Assembly: GCA_965215165.1 (NCBI GenBank) | Contig: CBDCCX010000006.1 | Coordinates: 682,001 to 746,000 of the forward strand | Reading direction: 5' to 3' | Source of the DNA: JANQRZ01 sp965215165 | GTDB lineage: Bacteria > Bacteroidota > Rhodothermia > Rhodothermales > JANQRZ01 | DNA: 64,000 nt | Shown: piece by piece, positions 53,486 through 62,073 of the stretch | Layout: every line of letters starts with the position of its first letter | Numbering within the stretch: position 1 is the first letter of the stretch | Notes under the pieces: generated by a model | Database searches by the model: none | Told to the model about the DNA's origin: nothing | Seen by the model: only the letters and a program-made list of their open reading frames with translations | Position numbers and translations under genes: made by a program

Positions 53486-53545
53486 GATTCGATTGTGGAT
53501 TTTAGACTGGAGATTTGGGATTGGTTTTGTCCATCTCCAAACCCC
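53486..53545. repeat. degenerate hairpin between rnpB and the zinc-ribbon relative
   Basis: GGAGATTTGGG and its near-complement CATCTCCAAACCCC flank a short loop. Same class as the other degenerate hairpins. Confidence 0.45.
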
Positions 53546-54313
53546 CTACAGTTTCATGCCGTCCGTCGTCTCGCGGAACAGCTCGTCGTCGACGATGACG
53601 CGGCCGGTGTGCTCGCAGACCACGATGCGGTTGCGCTGGCGGACCTCGACCTGGCGCTGGGGCGGGACCATGAACGAGCCCGCCGCGCCGCGCTCGATCG
53701 CGACGACGGCGCGGCCGTCGCGGAGGCGAGAGCGGAGGCGCTCGTAGGCCCGGAGGTAGCGCGGCTCGAGGGCGCTCGAGGCGTCGTCGCGCATCGAGGT
53801 GTAGGAGGCCTGCTCCTTCTCGGTCTCCTCGACCACCTGGTCGAGCTCGGCGCGCTTCTCCTCGAGCAGCTCGTCTAGCTCACCGAGCCGCTCCTGCGCC
53901 TCGGCGACCACGCCCTCGTTGACCCCGTCCCGCTCGGTGTGGGCCTCGGAGTCGGCCTCGGCCTGCTCGATGCGCTGGCGCTGCGCCTCGATCTCCTTGG
54001 TGAGCGCGTCGTACTCGCGGTTGTTGCGGACATTGAGCTGCTGCTCCTCGTACTTCTTGATCAGGCCCTCGCTCTCGGTGACGTCCATCTGGAGCTTGCG
54101 CCGCTGGACCTCCGCCTGCTGGTTCTCGTCGCGGGCGTTCTCGATGCGGGTCTCGAGGCCCGCCTTTTCGTCTTCGAGGTCGCGGATCTCCTCGGGGAGG
54201 TCGCCGCGCAGCTTCTCAACCTGGTCGATCCGGCTGTCGATGTGCTGGAGCCGGATGAGGGCGCGGAGCTGGTCGGTGACGCTGGTGCTGGTGCTGATTT
54301 CCGTCGTCGGCAT
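53546..54313 (-). CDS. C4-type zinc-ribbon family coiled-coil protein lacking the zinc ligands
   Basis: 255 residues. A long coiled coil (about 15-185, for example LRGDLPEEIRDLEDEKAGLE) is followed by the usual end: RAYERLRSRLRDGRAVVAIE, SFMVPPQRQVEVRQRNRIVV, CEHTGRVIVDDEL. Relatives carry CxxC pairs around PPQRQ and CExCGRIL; here only one Cys (CEHTG) remains, so no zinc site can form. Function of the family is unclear (possibly nucleic-acid binding). Start at 54313. Confidence 0.85.
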   Translation of the reverse strand: MPTTEISTSTSVTDQLRALIRLQHIDSRIDQVEKLRGDLPEEIRDLEDEKAGLETRIENARDENQQAEVQRRKLQMDVTESEGLIKKYEEQQLNVRNNREYDALTKEIEAQRQRIEQAEADSEAHTERDGVNEGVVAEAQERLGELDELLEEKRAELDQVVEETEKEQASYTSMRDDASSALEPRYLRAYERLRSRLRDGRAVVAIERGAAGSFMVPPQRQVEVRQRNRIVVCEHTGRVIVDDELFRETTDGMKL

Positions 54314-54530
54314 AGGGAGCGTTGGGACTGGTGGATGTCGTCAGGGCCACCGGCCTAAACCTTCTGCTCGCCCCCAGGGTTCACCCCGCCTAGAGAATTT
54401 GGTGTTGAGCGGGCTTGGGTTACGATGGGGAAGAAGGGCGTGGAGGGGAAAGAGGGACCGCCTGGGTGACCGAAGGCATCTGCCCCTCCCTTCCTTGCCC
54501 TCCCCGCCCCCCACGCCGTCGATCTGCTCG
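54314..54530. other. intergenic region, no gene seen
   Basis: 217 bp between two minus-strand genes. Contains pyrimidine-rich text at 54480-54520 (CCCTCCCTTCCTTGCCCTCC) resembling one arm of the degenerate hairpins. No terminator with T-tract was found. Confidence 0.35.
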
Positions 54531-56060
54531 CTACTTCGTCAGCGCCGTTCGGTAGAGCTGGCGGGCGTCGCCGCCGCCGCGCCGGAACGTCAGCAGGAAG
54601 GTCTCGCCCTCTTCGATGCGGCCGTAGATGCGCTCCACGTCGCGCAGCGAGCGGACGGGCTCGCCGTCGAGGTTGATGAGCAGGTCGCCGGAGCGGATGT
54701 TGGCGTCGCGGAAGGCCTCGCTGGCGCGCTCGACGTCGGTGACGAGCACGCCCTCGTCGTCGGCGTAGCCGTACTGCTGCTCGGCCTCGGCGGTGAGGTC
54801 GCCGAGCTCGAGGCCGAGCAGGTCCATCGACGCGCCGCTCTGCGCGTCGGGCCGGCGGTCGCGGCGGCGGCTCGCGGCCTGCTCCTCGTTGACCTTCGCG
54901 CCGAGCGTGACGGTCGCCGTGCGGCGGTCCTCGTCGCGGACGTACTCGACCTGGAGCCGGTCGCCGGGGCGGCTGCTGGCGACGGTCGTGAGCAGGTCGT
55001 TGCTGTCCCCGAGCGACTTGCCGTCGATGGAAACGATGATGTCGCCGGCCTCGAGGCCGGCCTCGTCGGCGGCGCTGCCGGGCTCGACGGCCGCGATCTG
55101 CGCCGCGCCGACCGGCACGCTGAGCGCCCGCGCGAGCGACTGCGAGATTGGGCCGAAGCTGACCCCGAGGAAGCCGCGCTGCACCTCGCCGGAGTCGATG
55201 AGCTGGCCGACGACGTTCTCGACGATGTTGACCGGGATCGCGAACCCGATGCCTTGGAAGCCACCGGTCCGCGTGGCGATGGCCGTGTTGATGCCGATCA
55301 GCTCGCCGCGCAGGTTGACGAGCGGCCCGCCCGAGTTGCCGGGGTTGATCGAGGCGTCGGTCTGGATGAAGTCCTCGAGCCGGCTGCTCTGCTGCCGCCC
55401 GAGCGCCGAGATGATGCCCGCCGTGACGGTGTTCGAGAGCGCCTGCTGGAGCGGGCTGCCGACGGCGATCACCCACTGCCCGACGCGCAGCCGCTCCGCC
55501 TCGCCGAACCCGAGGTACGGGAGCTGGTCGGCGTCGACCTTGACGACGGCGAGGTCGGCAAACGGGTCGGTCCCGACGATCTCGCCCGGCAGCTCGGTCC
55601 CGTCGAAGAAGTGAACGATCAGCTCGTCGGCGTTCTCGACGACGTGGTTGTTGGTGACGATGTAGCCGTCGGCGCGGACGATGGCCCCGGAGCCGAGCCC
55701 GGAGCGCGGGATGGCGCGGCCCTCGCCGCCACCCCCGCCGCCGCCGAAGAATTGCTCGAAGGGCGTGCCCTGGAACGGATTGCCCATCGCCGGCTGCTGG
55801 ACGAGCTGGGTCGAGGAGATCGACACGACGGCCGGGTTGACGGCCGCAGCGACGGCGGCGAAGGCGTCGCCGAGCTCCATCGCGGTCTCGATGCCTTCGG
55901 AGACGTCGCCCCGCACGGCGGGGACCTGCTGCGCCTCGGCGGAGCCGAAGAGCGAGCCGTCGAAGAAGGCACCGCCGGAGGTGACGAAGAAGACGCCGGC
56001 GACGAAGGCAGCGGCAACGAGGAGGGTGACGGAGATCGTGCGCGTGGCCCCGGTGTTCAT
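54531..56060 (-). CDS. degP: DegP/HtrA-type periplasmic serine endopeptidase
   Basis: 509 residues. N-terminal membrane/signal segment (ISVTLLVAAAFVAGVFFVTS, 9-28). Trypsin-like domain with His 139 (VTNNHVV), Asp 169 (DPFADLAVV) and Ser 243 (NPGNSGGPL), and a Gly-rich loop (FFGGGGGGGEG, about 104-114). Two PDZ domains follow (GFLGVSFGPISQSLARALSV..., about 295-390, and LLGLELGDLTAEAEQQYGY..., about 415-505). Degrades or refolds misfolded envelope proteins. Start at 56060. Confidence 0.93.
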   Translation of the reverse strand: MNTGATRTISVTLLVAAAFVAGVFFVTSGGAFFDGSLFGSAEAQQVPAVRGDVSEGIETAMELGDAFAAVAAAVNPAVVSISSTQLVQQPAMGNPFQGTPFEQFFGGGGGGGEGRAIPRSGLGSGAIVRADGYIVTNNHVVENADELIVHFFDGTELPGEIVGTDPFADLAVVKVDADQLPYLGFGEAERLRVGQWVIAVGSPLQQALSNTVTAGIISALGRQQSSRLEDFIQTDASINPGNSGGPLVNLRGELIGINTAIATRTGGFQGIGFAIPVNIVENVVGQLIDSGEVQRGFLGVSFGPISQSLARALSVPVGAAQIAAVEPGSAADEAGLEAGDIIVSIDGKSLGDSNDLLTTVASSRPGDRLQVEYVRDEDRRTATVTLGAKVNEEQAASRRRDRRPDAQSGASMDLLGLELGDLTAEAEQQYGYADDEGVLVTDVERASEAFRDANIRSGDLLINLDGEPVRSLRDVERIYGRIEEGETFLLTFRRGGGDARQLYRTALTK

Positions 56061-56349
56061 GGCAGGGAGAAGGGTTGGGAGGTGGGGGGTTGACGACGAA
56101 ATAGACTACGCGCGGCGAGACCATCGGTGCCGGCCGAGTGAGTCGGTGCCGCATCGTCCACCGAAAAATCGTGCAGCGCGGGAGGCCACACTGCACGAGC
56201 CGGCAGCCGGGTTTTCCAACGCCGCAGCCAGCGCAGATGGTATATCCGAGGGGCCGCTTTCAGCAGCGCATCAGGCCGCGCACCCGCCTAGGCTGCGGCG
56301 AGGAGGCAAACGACAGAAGGCTCTGAAACAGTCTACCGATTGGAACGGC
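56061..56349. promoter_or_regulatory. region upstream of degP, also holds 3' flank of a lipoprotein gene
   Basis: 289 bp. A purine run (GGAGAAGGGTTGGGAGGTGG on the plus strand at 56067-56086) lies beside the degP start. The degP promoter should be here; no consensus was assigned. No RNA gene seen. Confidence 0.4.
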
Positions 56350-56820
56350 CTACCGAGTAGGAGGACGCTGGGAGTAGGCTGCCTCCGCGATGAGCTGATC
56401 CCGAACCAAGAGGGCTTCCAGCGTGTCGCGCACGTCGGCGGCAGCCTCGTCGCCGAGCGGAACCGGCTCCCAGGTCCCACTGCCGTGCACCCACGCCGAC
56501 GCTACGGCGGCGACCCTGCCGCCTGATGCCTCGCGACCTGACACCTCGTGGAGGGACACGCGGAGGTCCATCGGCTGCCCGTCTGCTCGCCACGCTGAGC
56601 AGGTGAGCCGAGCATCGTCGGAAGGCGCGGCATGAAGGGCGGGCTCGCAACCAACCGAACGGAGGTCTCGGACCACAAACGAGAGGTCGTCTGCGTAGGA
56701 GACGTAGAGCGTCGTCGCCGCCTCGCCTGCGGAGAGACTGTGAGAAGGAGAGCAGCCAGAGAGAAGCGCGGCTACGAGGAGCGCGACTGAAGAAGCGCGA
56801 GAAGCAGACAGGGCAGACAT
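56350..56820 (-). CDS. small lipoprotein of unknown function
   Basis: 156 residues. Signal peptide with lipobox ALLSGC (MSALSASRASSVALLVAALL, Cys 23). The mature domain has two Cys (VGCEPALH, RLTCSAWR) that could form a disulfide. It is on the same strand as degP, upstream of it by about 290 bp, so may share regulation. No family recognised. Confidence 0.6.
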   Translation of the reverse strand: MSALSASRASSVALLVAALLSGCSPSHSLSAGEAATTLYVSYADDLSFVVRDLRSVGCEPALHAAPSDDARLTCSAWRADGQPMDLRVSLHEVSGREASGGRVAAVASAWVHGSGTWEPVPLGDEAAADVRDTLEALLVRDQLIAEAAYSQRPPTR

Positions 56821-56935
56821 GGCAGGGGGACTGGGTGAGAGGAGTATATCAGAGGCCGCTGCGATCCGCTGAGACGTAACGGTTTGGGCAGACTGCTCGG
56901 ACGGACATCTACTACGGTGCTATCCTCAATCCTCT

Positions 56936-58333
56936 CTATCCTCCAGTCTTTCCCGGAATCCCCGGCTCGGTCATCGAGCGCACGTCGAGGACGGCGTCGA
57001 TTTCGCTGGCGGGAATGAGGTCCTTCTCCTCGAGCACGTCGCGGACGGAGCGGCCCTCGGCGGCGGCCTGCTTGGCGATCTTGGAGGCCGCGTCGTAGCC
57101 GATGGCGTCGTTCAGCGCGGTGGCGATCGACGGGTTCTTCTCGAGCAGCTCGCGGCAGCGCTCGCGCCGCGCCTCGATGCCCTCGACGCAGCGCTCGCGG
57201 AAGGCGTCGCAGCCGTTCGCCAGAATCTCGATGCTCTCCAGCATCGCGTGCGCCATGACGGGCATCATCACGTTGAGCTCGAAGTTGCCGTGCTGCCCGC
57301 CGACGGTGATGGTCGTGTGGTTGCCCATCACCCGCGCGGCCACCATCATCAGCGCCTCCGACAGGACCGGGTTGACTTTGCCGGGCATGATGGAGCTGCC
57401 GGGCTGGACGGCCGGAAGCTGGATCTCGGACAGCCCGCTCGTCGGGCCGCTCGACAGGTGGCGGAGGTCGTTGGCGATCTTCATGAGCGAGACGGCGAGC
57501 GTGTTGAGCGCGCCCGAGGCCGAGACGTAGGCGTCCTTCGCGGCCTGCGCCTCGAAGTGGTTCTCGGCCTCGCGGAACGCCAGCCCGGTCGCCTCGGAGA
57601 TTCGCTCGATGGCGAGCCGGGGGAAGTCGGGGTGCCGGTTGATCCCGGTGCCGACGGCCGTCCCGCCGAGCGCGAGCTCGCCGAGCTCCGCCCCCGCGCG
57701 CTGGAGCCGCCGGATGCCGTGGGCCACCTGCGCCGCGTAGCCGCCGAACTCCTGCCCGAGCCGCACCGGGGTCGCGTCCATCAGGTGCGTGCGCCCGCTC
57801 TTGAGCACGTCGTCGAACGCCTCGGCCTTGGCCTCGAGCGCGGCTTGCAGGCGCTCCAGCGCGGGGATCAGCTCGCGCTCGATCCCGACCTTCGCCGCGA
57901 CGTGCATCGCCGTCGGGATCACGTCGTTCGACGACTGCCCCATGTTGACGTGATCGTTCGGGTGCACCGAGCCGCTGCTCATCGCCTCGCTGGCGACGTG
58001 CGCGATGACCTCGTTGGCGTTCATGTTGGTCGAGGTGCCGCTGCCGGTCTGGAAGACGTCGAGCACGAACTCGCGGTCGAGGTGGCCCTCGGCGACGCGC
58101 TCAGCGGCATTTGCGATGGCGAGCGCCGGGGCCGCGTCGAGCAGCCCGAGCCGGTTGTTGGCCTGGGCGGCGGCGCGCTTGACCGTCCCGAGGGCCTCGA
58201 TGAAGCGGCGCGGGAAGCGGAGGCTGGAGATGGGGAAGTTCTCCTTGGCGCGCTGCGTCTGCGCGCCGTAGCGCGCCTCGGCCGGGACGTGGACCTCGCC
58301 GAGCGAGTCTTTTTCGATGCGAGTGGTGGGCAT
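56936..58333 (-). CDS. fumC: class II fumarate hydratase
   Basis: 465 residues; interconverts fumarate and malate in the TCA cycle. Begins MPTTRIEKDSLGEVHVPAEA (start 58333; the longer frame upstream is repeat text). Signature region PGSSIMPGKVNPVLSE and earlier VHPNDHVNMGQSSNDVIPTA with GRTHLMDATPVRLGQEFGGY. All family landmarks are intact. Divergent from panC. Confidence 0.96.
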   Translation of the reverse strand: MPTTRIEKDSLGEVHVPAEARYGAQTQRAKENFPISSLRFPRRFIEALGTVKRAAAQANNRLGLLDAAPALAIANAAERVAEGHLDREFVLDVFQTGSGTSTNMNANEVIAHVASEAMSSGSVHPNDHVNMGQSSNDVIPTAMHVAAKVGIERELIPALERLQAALEAKAEAFDDVLKSGRTHLMDATPVRLGQEFGGYAAQVAHGIRRLQRAGAELGELALGGTAVGTGINRHPDFPRLAIERISEATGLAFREAENHFEAQAAKDAYVSASGALNTLAVSLMKIANDLRHLSSGPTSGLSEIQLPAVQPGSSIMPGKVNPVLSEALMMVAARVMGNHTTITVGGQHGNFELNVMMPVMAHAMLESIEILANGCDAFRERCVEGIEARRERCRELLEKNPSIATALNDAIGYDAASKIAKQAAAEGRSVRDVLEEKDLIPASEIDAVLDVRSMTEPGIPGKTGG

Positions 58334-58497
58334 TGGAGGATCGGGGGATGGAGGGATCGGGGGAGTGCGTAGCTCCGACCGGAGAGGCGAGAGGGCCATG
58401 CTAAACTATGACGGTTCCGTACGAGTTGCCGATCTTCCAGGCGTGACGCGGAGGCAGGCACCCCAATCTCCCGATCCCTCAATCCTCCAGCTCCCCG
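58334..58497. repeat. long degenerate inverted repeat spanning the fumC-panC divergent interval
   Basis: Left arm (about 58334-58365): GGAGGATCGGGGGATGGAGG then GATCGGGGGAG. Right arm (about 58460-58497): CCCCAATCTCCCGATCCCTC then AATCCTCCAGCTCCCC. They pair imperfectly and end directly at the two start codons, where the ribosome sites of both genes should be (GGAGG-like text on the left is on the wrong strand for fumC). Promoters of both genes must lie within it. Confidence 0.6.
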
Positions 58498-59373
58498 ATG
58501 GACGTAGTCCAAACTGTCGCCGAGATGCAGTCTCGGGCCGACGCCGCCCGCTGCGCCGGCCACACCCTCGCGCTCGTCCCGACGATGGGCGCGCTCCACC
58601 GAGGCCACCTCGCGCTCGTCGCCGAGGCCCGCCGCCGGGCAGACGCTACCGGAAGGGGCGGACACGTCACCGTCTCGATTTTCGTCAACCCGACGCAGTT
58701 CGGGCCGGGCGAGGACTTCGACGCCTACCCGCGCACGCTCGACGCCGACCTCGGCGCGCTCCGCGAGGCGGGCGGCGTGGACGTCGTCTTCGCGCCCGAG
58801 GTCAGCGAGATGGTCGGTTCGGCGGCGGCCACGACGGTCGACGTCGCCGGCCTCGACGCGCACCTGTGCGGGGCGCACCGGCCGGGGCACTTTCGGGGCG
58901 TGACGACAATCGTGACGAAGCTCTTCCTGGCGTGCCGGCCGCACGTTGCGGTCTTCGGGAAGAAGGACGCGCAGCAGTTCCTGATCCTCCGGCGGATGGC
59001 GCGCGACCTCGGGTTCGGGGTCGAGATCGCGGGCGTCGAGACGGTGCGCGAGGCCGACGGGCTGGCGCTGTCGTCGCGCAACCGCTACCTCGGTGACGCG
59101 GCCCGGCGCGAGGCCGTCGTGCTGTCGCGCGCCGTCGCCGAGGCGCGGCGGCTGGCCGAGGCGGGGGAACGGCGGGCGGCGGCTCTCGTAGACGCGATGC
59201 GCGCCCAGATCGACGCGGCCCCGCTCGCGCGGCTGCACTACGCCGAGGTGGTCGACACCGAGACGCTCGCGCCCCTCGAGACGCTCCGGCCGGGACGGAC
59301 CGCGCTCGCCGCCGTGGCGGTCTACTTCGGCGACGCCCGGCTGATCGACAACACATTTCTGACCATTGAGTAA
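58498..59373 (+). CDS. panC: pantoate--beta-alanine ligase
   Basis: 291 residues; last step to pantothenate. Landmarks: LVPTMGALHRGHLALVAEAR (ATP motif HxGH-like), VSIFVNPTQFGPGEDFDAYP, HLCGAHRPGHFRGVTTIVTK (about 122-141), FGKKDAQQFLILRRMARDLG (KDAQQ) and LALSSRNRYLGDAARREAVV (SSRN). Complete. Followed 66 bp later by panD, which supplies its beta-alanine. Confidence 0.96.
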   Translation: MDVVQTVAEMQSRADAARCAGHTLALVPTMGALHRGHLALVAEARRRADATGRGGHVTVSIFVNPTQFGPGEDFDAYPRTLDADLGALREAGGVDVVFAPEVSEMVGSAAATTVDVAGLDAHLCGAHRPGHFRGVTTIVTKLFLACRPHVAVFGKKDAQQFLILRRMARDLGFGVEIAGVETVREADGLALSSRNRYLGDAARREAVVLSRAVAEARRLAEAGERRAAALVDAMRAQIDAAPLARLHYAEVVDTETLAPLETLRPGRTALAAVAVYFGDARLIDNTFLTIE

Positions 59374-59378
59374 CGCAC

Positions 59379-59413
59379 TGATTGGGTGATTTGAAGTTTC
59401 AATCACCCGATCA
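59379..59413 (+). repeat. hairpin between panC and panD
   Basis: TGATTGGGTGATTTGAA and TTTCAATCACCCGATCA form an almost perfect stem with a tiny loop. Position 6 bp after the panC stop and 26 bp before panD could attenuate or stabilise the mRNA. Belongs to the degenerate hairpin class. Confidence 0.6.
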
Positions 59414-59439
59414 GCGCATCACTAATCGGCGAATAGTCC

Positions 59440-59856
59440 ATGACTGTCACGATCTTCAAGGGGAAGCTCCACCGCCTGACGGTGACCGAGGCCGACCTCC
59501 ACTACGAAGGCTCGATCACGCTCGACCTGGAGCTGATGGAGGCGGCCAAGCTGCTGCCCTACGAGAAGGTGCAGGTGCTCAACGTCAACGCCGGCACGCG
59601 GCTCGAGACCTACACGATCCCGGCCGCGCGCGGCAGCCGCACGGTCTGCCTCAACGGCCCCGCCGCCCGCCTCGTCGCCCCCGGCGACCAGGTCATCGTG
59701 ATCGCCTACGCCGAGATGACGCCCGAAGAGGCTGCCGCCCACCGCCCCCGCGTCGTCCTCGTCGATGGGAACAACGACCCGACCGAGGTCCTCGACCTCG
59801 ACGGCACGCCGGTGGCCGACCCCCACGCGCCGGGCGTGACCAACTCGGTCGGCTGA
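59440..59856 (+). CDS. panD: aspartate 1-decarboxylase (self-cleaving)
   Basis: 138 residues. Makes beta-alanine from aspartate. The self-cleavage site Gly24-Ser25 (HYEGSITLDL), Lys 9 (FKGKLHRLT) and the core LEMMEAAKL-like LELMEAAKLLPYEKVQVLNV are present, with the C-terminal pattern VIVIAYAEM. Complete. Ends in the terminator at 59896. Confidence 0.95.
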   Translation: MTVTIFKGKLHRLTVTEADLHYEGSITLDLELMEAAKLLPYEKVQVLNVNAGTRLETYTIPAARGSRTVCLNGPAARLVAPGDQVIVIAYAEMTPEEAAAHRPRVVLVDGNNDPTEVLDLDGTPVADPHAPGVTNSVG

Positions 59857-59895
59857 CCCGGTCCGGTGGGCACGGCGCGGCGGTGAAAAATGCGG

Positions 59896-59923
59896 AAGGA
59901 CGCGGCGCGCTGCCGGCGTCCTT
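59896..59923 (+). terminator. intrinsic terminator of panC-panD
   Basis: Perfect arms AAGGACGC/GCGTCCTT with a GC-rich loop, followed by CTCTTTT. Confidence 0.85.
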
Positions 59924-60003
59924 CTCTTTTGGCCCGACCCGGCCGGGTATCTTCGGGATCGCTTCGCTCGCCGTTTCTCGCTCGCCGTTTCGTTGACCCC
60001 ACC

Positions 60004-60023
60004 AGGGCGCAATGCATTGCGCC
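60004..60023. repeat. perfect 20-bp palindrome
   Basis: GGGCGCAATGCATTGCGCCC is exactly self-complementary. It belongs to the dispersed class GTAGGGGCGCAATGCATTGCGCCCCTAC seen in many genomes. It lies upstream of the thiolase gene. Confidence 0.8.
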
Positions 60024-60110
60024 CCTACGGGTGCCCCTGTGAAGGTCAGCGCTCTCTGTCAACGCCGGCACCCATTCGACACCCGACCTTCGTAACCCGA
60101 CCCTCTCCTC

Positions 60111-61286
60111 ATGCCTTCCGTCATCCTCTCCGCTGCCCGCACGCCCGTTGGTGCCTTCGGCGGCGCGCTCGCCTCTGTCTCCGCCCCCGACCTCGGCGCG
60201 ACCGCCATCGAAGCCGCGCTCGAGCGCGCAGGCGTCCAGCCGGACCAGGTCGACGAGGTCATCATGGGGTGCGTCGTCACGGCCGGCGTGGGGCAGGCCC
60301 CGGCGCGGCAGGCCGCGATCAAGGCCGGACTGCCCGACAAGACGCCCTGCATGACCATCAACAAGGTCTGCGGCTCCGGGATGAAGGCGGTCATGCTCGC
60401 CGACCAAGCCATCCGGGCGGGCGACGCCAAGGTGGTGGTCGCCGGGGGGATGGAGAACATGTCGGCCGCGCCGTACCTGATGCAGCAGGGCCGCTACGGC
60501 TACAAGTTCGGCAACGGCCAGCTCCTCGACGCGATGCAGCACGACGGCTTGACCGACGCCTACAGCGGCCAGGCGATGGGCGTCGCCGCCGACCTGTGCG
60601 CCGACACGTGCGCCGTCCCGCGCGAGCGCCAGGACGAGTTCTCGGTGATGAGCTACGAGCGCGCCCAGAAGTCTGTAGAGGAGGGCGTGTTCGACGCCGA
60701 GGTCGCGCCGGTGACCATTCCCGGCAGGAAGGGCGACACCGTCGTTGAGAAAGATGAGGAGCCGTTCCGCACCAACTTCGACAAGATCCCGACGCTCCGG
60801 CCCGTCTTCTCGAAGGAGGGCGGCACCGTTACTGCCGCGAACGCGAGCACGATCAACGACGGAGCCGCCGCGCTCGTCATCGCCGACGAGGCGTGGGCGA
60901 AGGAGCAAGGGCTGACGCCGCTCGCCCGGATCGTGGCGAGCGCGCAGCACGCCAAGCCGCCCGAGGAGTTCACGACGGCTCCGATCCAGGCCACCGAGAA
61001 GGTCCTCGAGAAGACCGGCCTGACGATCGGCGACATCGACCTGTTCGAGGTCAACGAGGCGTTCGCGGTCGTGGCCCTCGCCGCGCAGGACGCGCTCGGG
61101 ATTCCGACCGAGAAGCTGAACGTCAATGGCGGGTCGGTCGCCATCGGCCACCCCATCGGCGCGAGTGGCGCGCGGATCCTGACGACCCTCCTCTACGCGA
61201 TGGAGCAGCGCGACGCCAAGCGCGGCTTGGCCGCCATCTGCATCGGTGGCGGCGAAGCAACGGCTCTCGTCGTCGAACGGTCGTAA
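60111..61286 (+). CDS. acetyl-CoA C-acetyltransferase (thiolase)
   Basis: 391 residues. Active-site Cys 87 in NKVCGSGMKA, the GGSVAIGHPIGASG motif with catalytic His (about 343-356), and the second Cys near the end (AAICIGGGEA). Catalyses reversible condensation of two acetyl-CoA (biosynthetic) or degradation in beta-oxidation. An hbd-type dehydrogenase follows 790 bp later and a PHA cluster is in the same window, so a role in making (R)- or (S)-3-hydroxybutyryl-CoA is possible. phaA/atoB naming is left open. Confidence 0.93.
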   Translation: MPSVILSAARTPVGAFGGALASVSAPDLGATAIEAALERAGVQPDQVDEVIMGCVVTAGVGQAPARQAAIKAGLPDKTPCMTINKVCGSGMKAVMLADQAIRAGDAKVVVAGGMENMSAAPYLMQQGRYGYKFGNGQLLDAMQHDGLTDAYSGQAMGVAADLCADTCAVPRERQDEFSVMSYERAQKSVEEGVFDAEVAPVTIPGRKGDTVVEKDEEPFRTNFDKIPTLRPVFSKEGGTVTAANASTINDGAAALVIADEAWAKEQGLTPLARIVASAQHAKPPEEFTTAPIQATEKVLEKTGLTIGDIDLFEVNEAFAVVALAAQDALGIPTEKLNVNGGSVAIGHPIGASGARILTTLLYAMEQRDAKRGLAAICIGGGEATALVVERS

Positions 61287-61293
61287 TCGAGCT

Positions 61294-61389
61294 TGTCATT
61301 GCGAGGAGGCCGAAGGCCGACGCGGCAATCTCCTGAGTTGGTCTTATCTCTATAGAGATTGCTTCGTCGCTGCGCTCCTCACAATGACA
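61294..61389. repeat. REP-like palindromic repeat (TGTCATTGCGAGGAG...CTCCTCACAATGACA)
   Basis: Arms TGTCATTGCGAGGAG and CTCCTCACAATGACA are inverted with one mismatch; inner arms GCAATCTCC and GAGATTGC also pair. It belongs to the widespread GTCATTGCGAGGAG class. Sits just downstream of the thiolase and may serve as its terminator. Confidence 0.8.
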
Positions 61390-61432
61390 GGCGATTTCTA
61401 GACTGTTCCAACTACCTCACACTCCTTTGCCT

Positions 61433-62055
61433 GTGAGCATCAACCGCGTTGCCGCCGTTCTGTTAATTTTCTTGGTCGCCGTGCCCGCGCAGGCGCAGGA
61501 CGGCGTGCGCTACGGGCTAAAGATCGGTTTCTCTTCGGTCGAGCTCCGCACCGGCGACGGCTCCGACTTCGGCAGTCGAGGCGGGATGCATTCGGTGCAT
61601 TGCTGGAGGCGAACTACTATCGCAAGGGGTACGGACCAGGAGAGGTCAGAGACGAGGACAACAACCGACTGGGAACGGACGCAGATTTCCAGTTTGATTA
61701 CGCTTCACTCTTGGCTGCGGTGCAGTACAGTGTCGATCTAGGAGCAAGTGGCCCCACTCTTCTGGCGTTTCTAGGTCCCCACCTCGACTTCCTCGTCGCG
61801 GATCGGATCGTCGCTGTGAACCAATCAGGGGACCAGGAGACCTTCTCGTTCGACCAGCTTCCAGACCACTTCAGTTTCAACTCTGCGGTCTTGGGGGCGT
61901 CAGCGGGTATTAGCCTCGATCTTACACAAGTGGTATCGGTCCCTCTGTCACTAGAATTGCGGTACGATGGGGACGTAACGTCGGCTTGGAATCCCAGAGA
62001 CGACATCGAGTACCGCTTTCGCACCTTTAGCCTTCGCGTCGGCCTCTCCCTCTAA
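61433..62055 (+). pseudogene. outer-membrane beta-barrel (PorT/OMP_b-brl-like) gene with a frameshift
   Basis: From a GTG at 61433 a signal peptide (INRVAAVLLIFLVAVPAQAQ) and the start of a barrel (GVRYGLKIGFSSVELRTGDG) are read. The frame then drifts into nonsense (HSVHCWRRTTIARGTDQERS), while another frame resumes the barrel with FGALLEANYYRKGYGPGEVR, then DYASLLAAVQYSVDLGASGP and ends FRTFSLRVGLSL. A one-base indel around 61580-61605 restores a single protein of about 207 residues. It may be a real lesion or a sequencing error. Confidence 0.78.
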
Positions 62056-62073
62056 CACTCACGCACCTCACCC

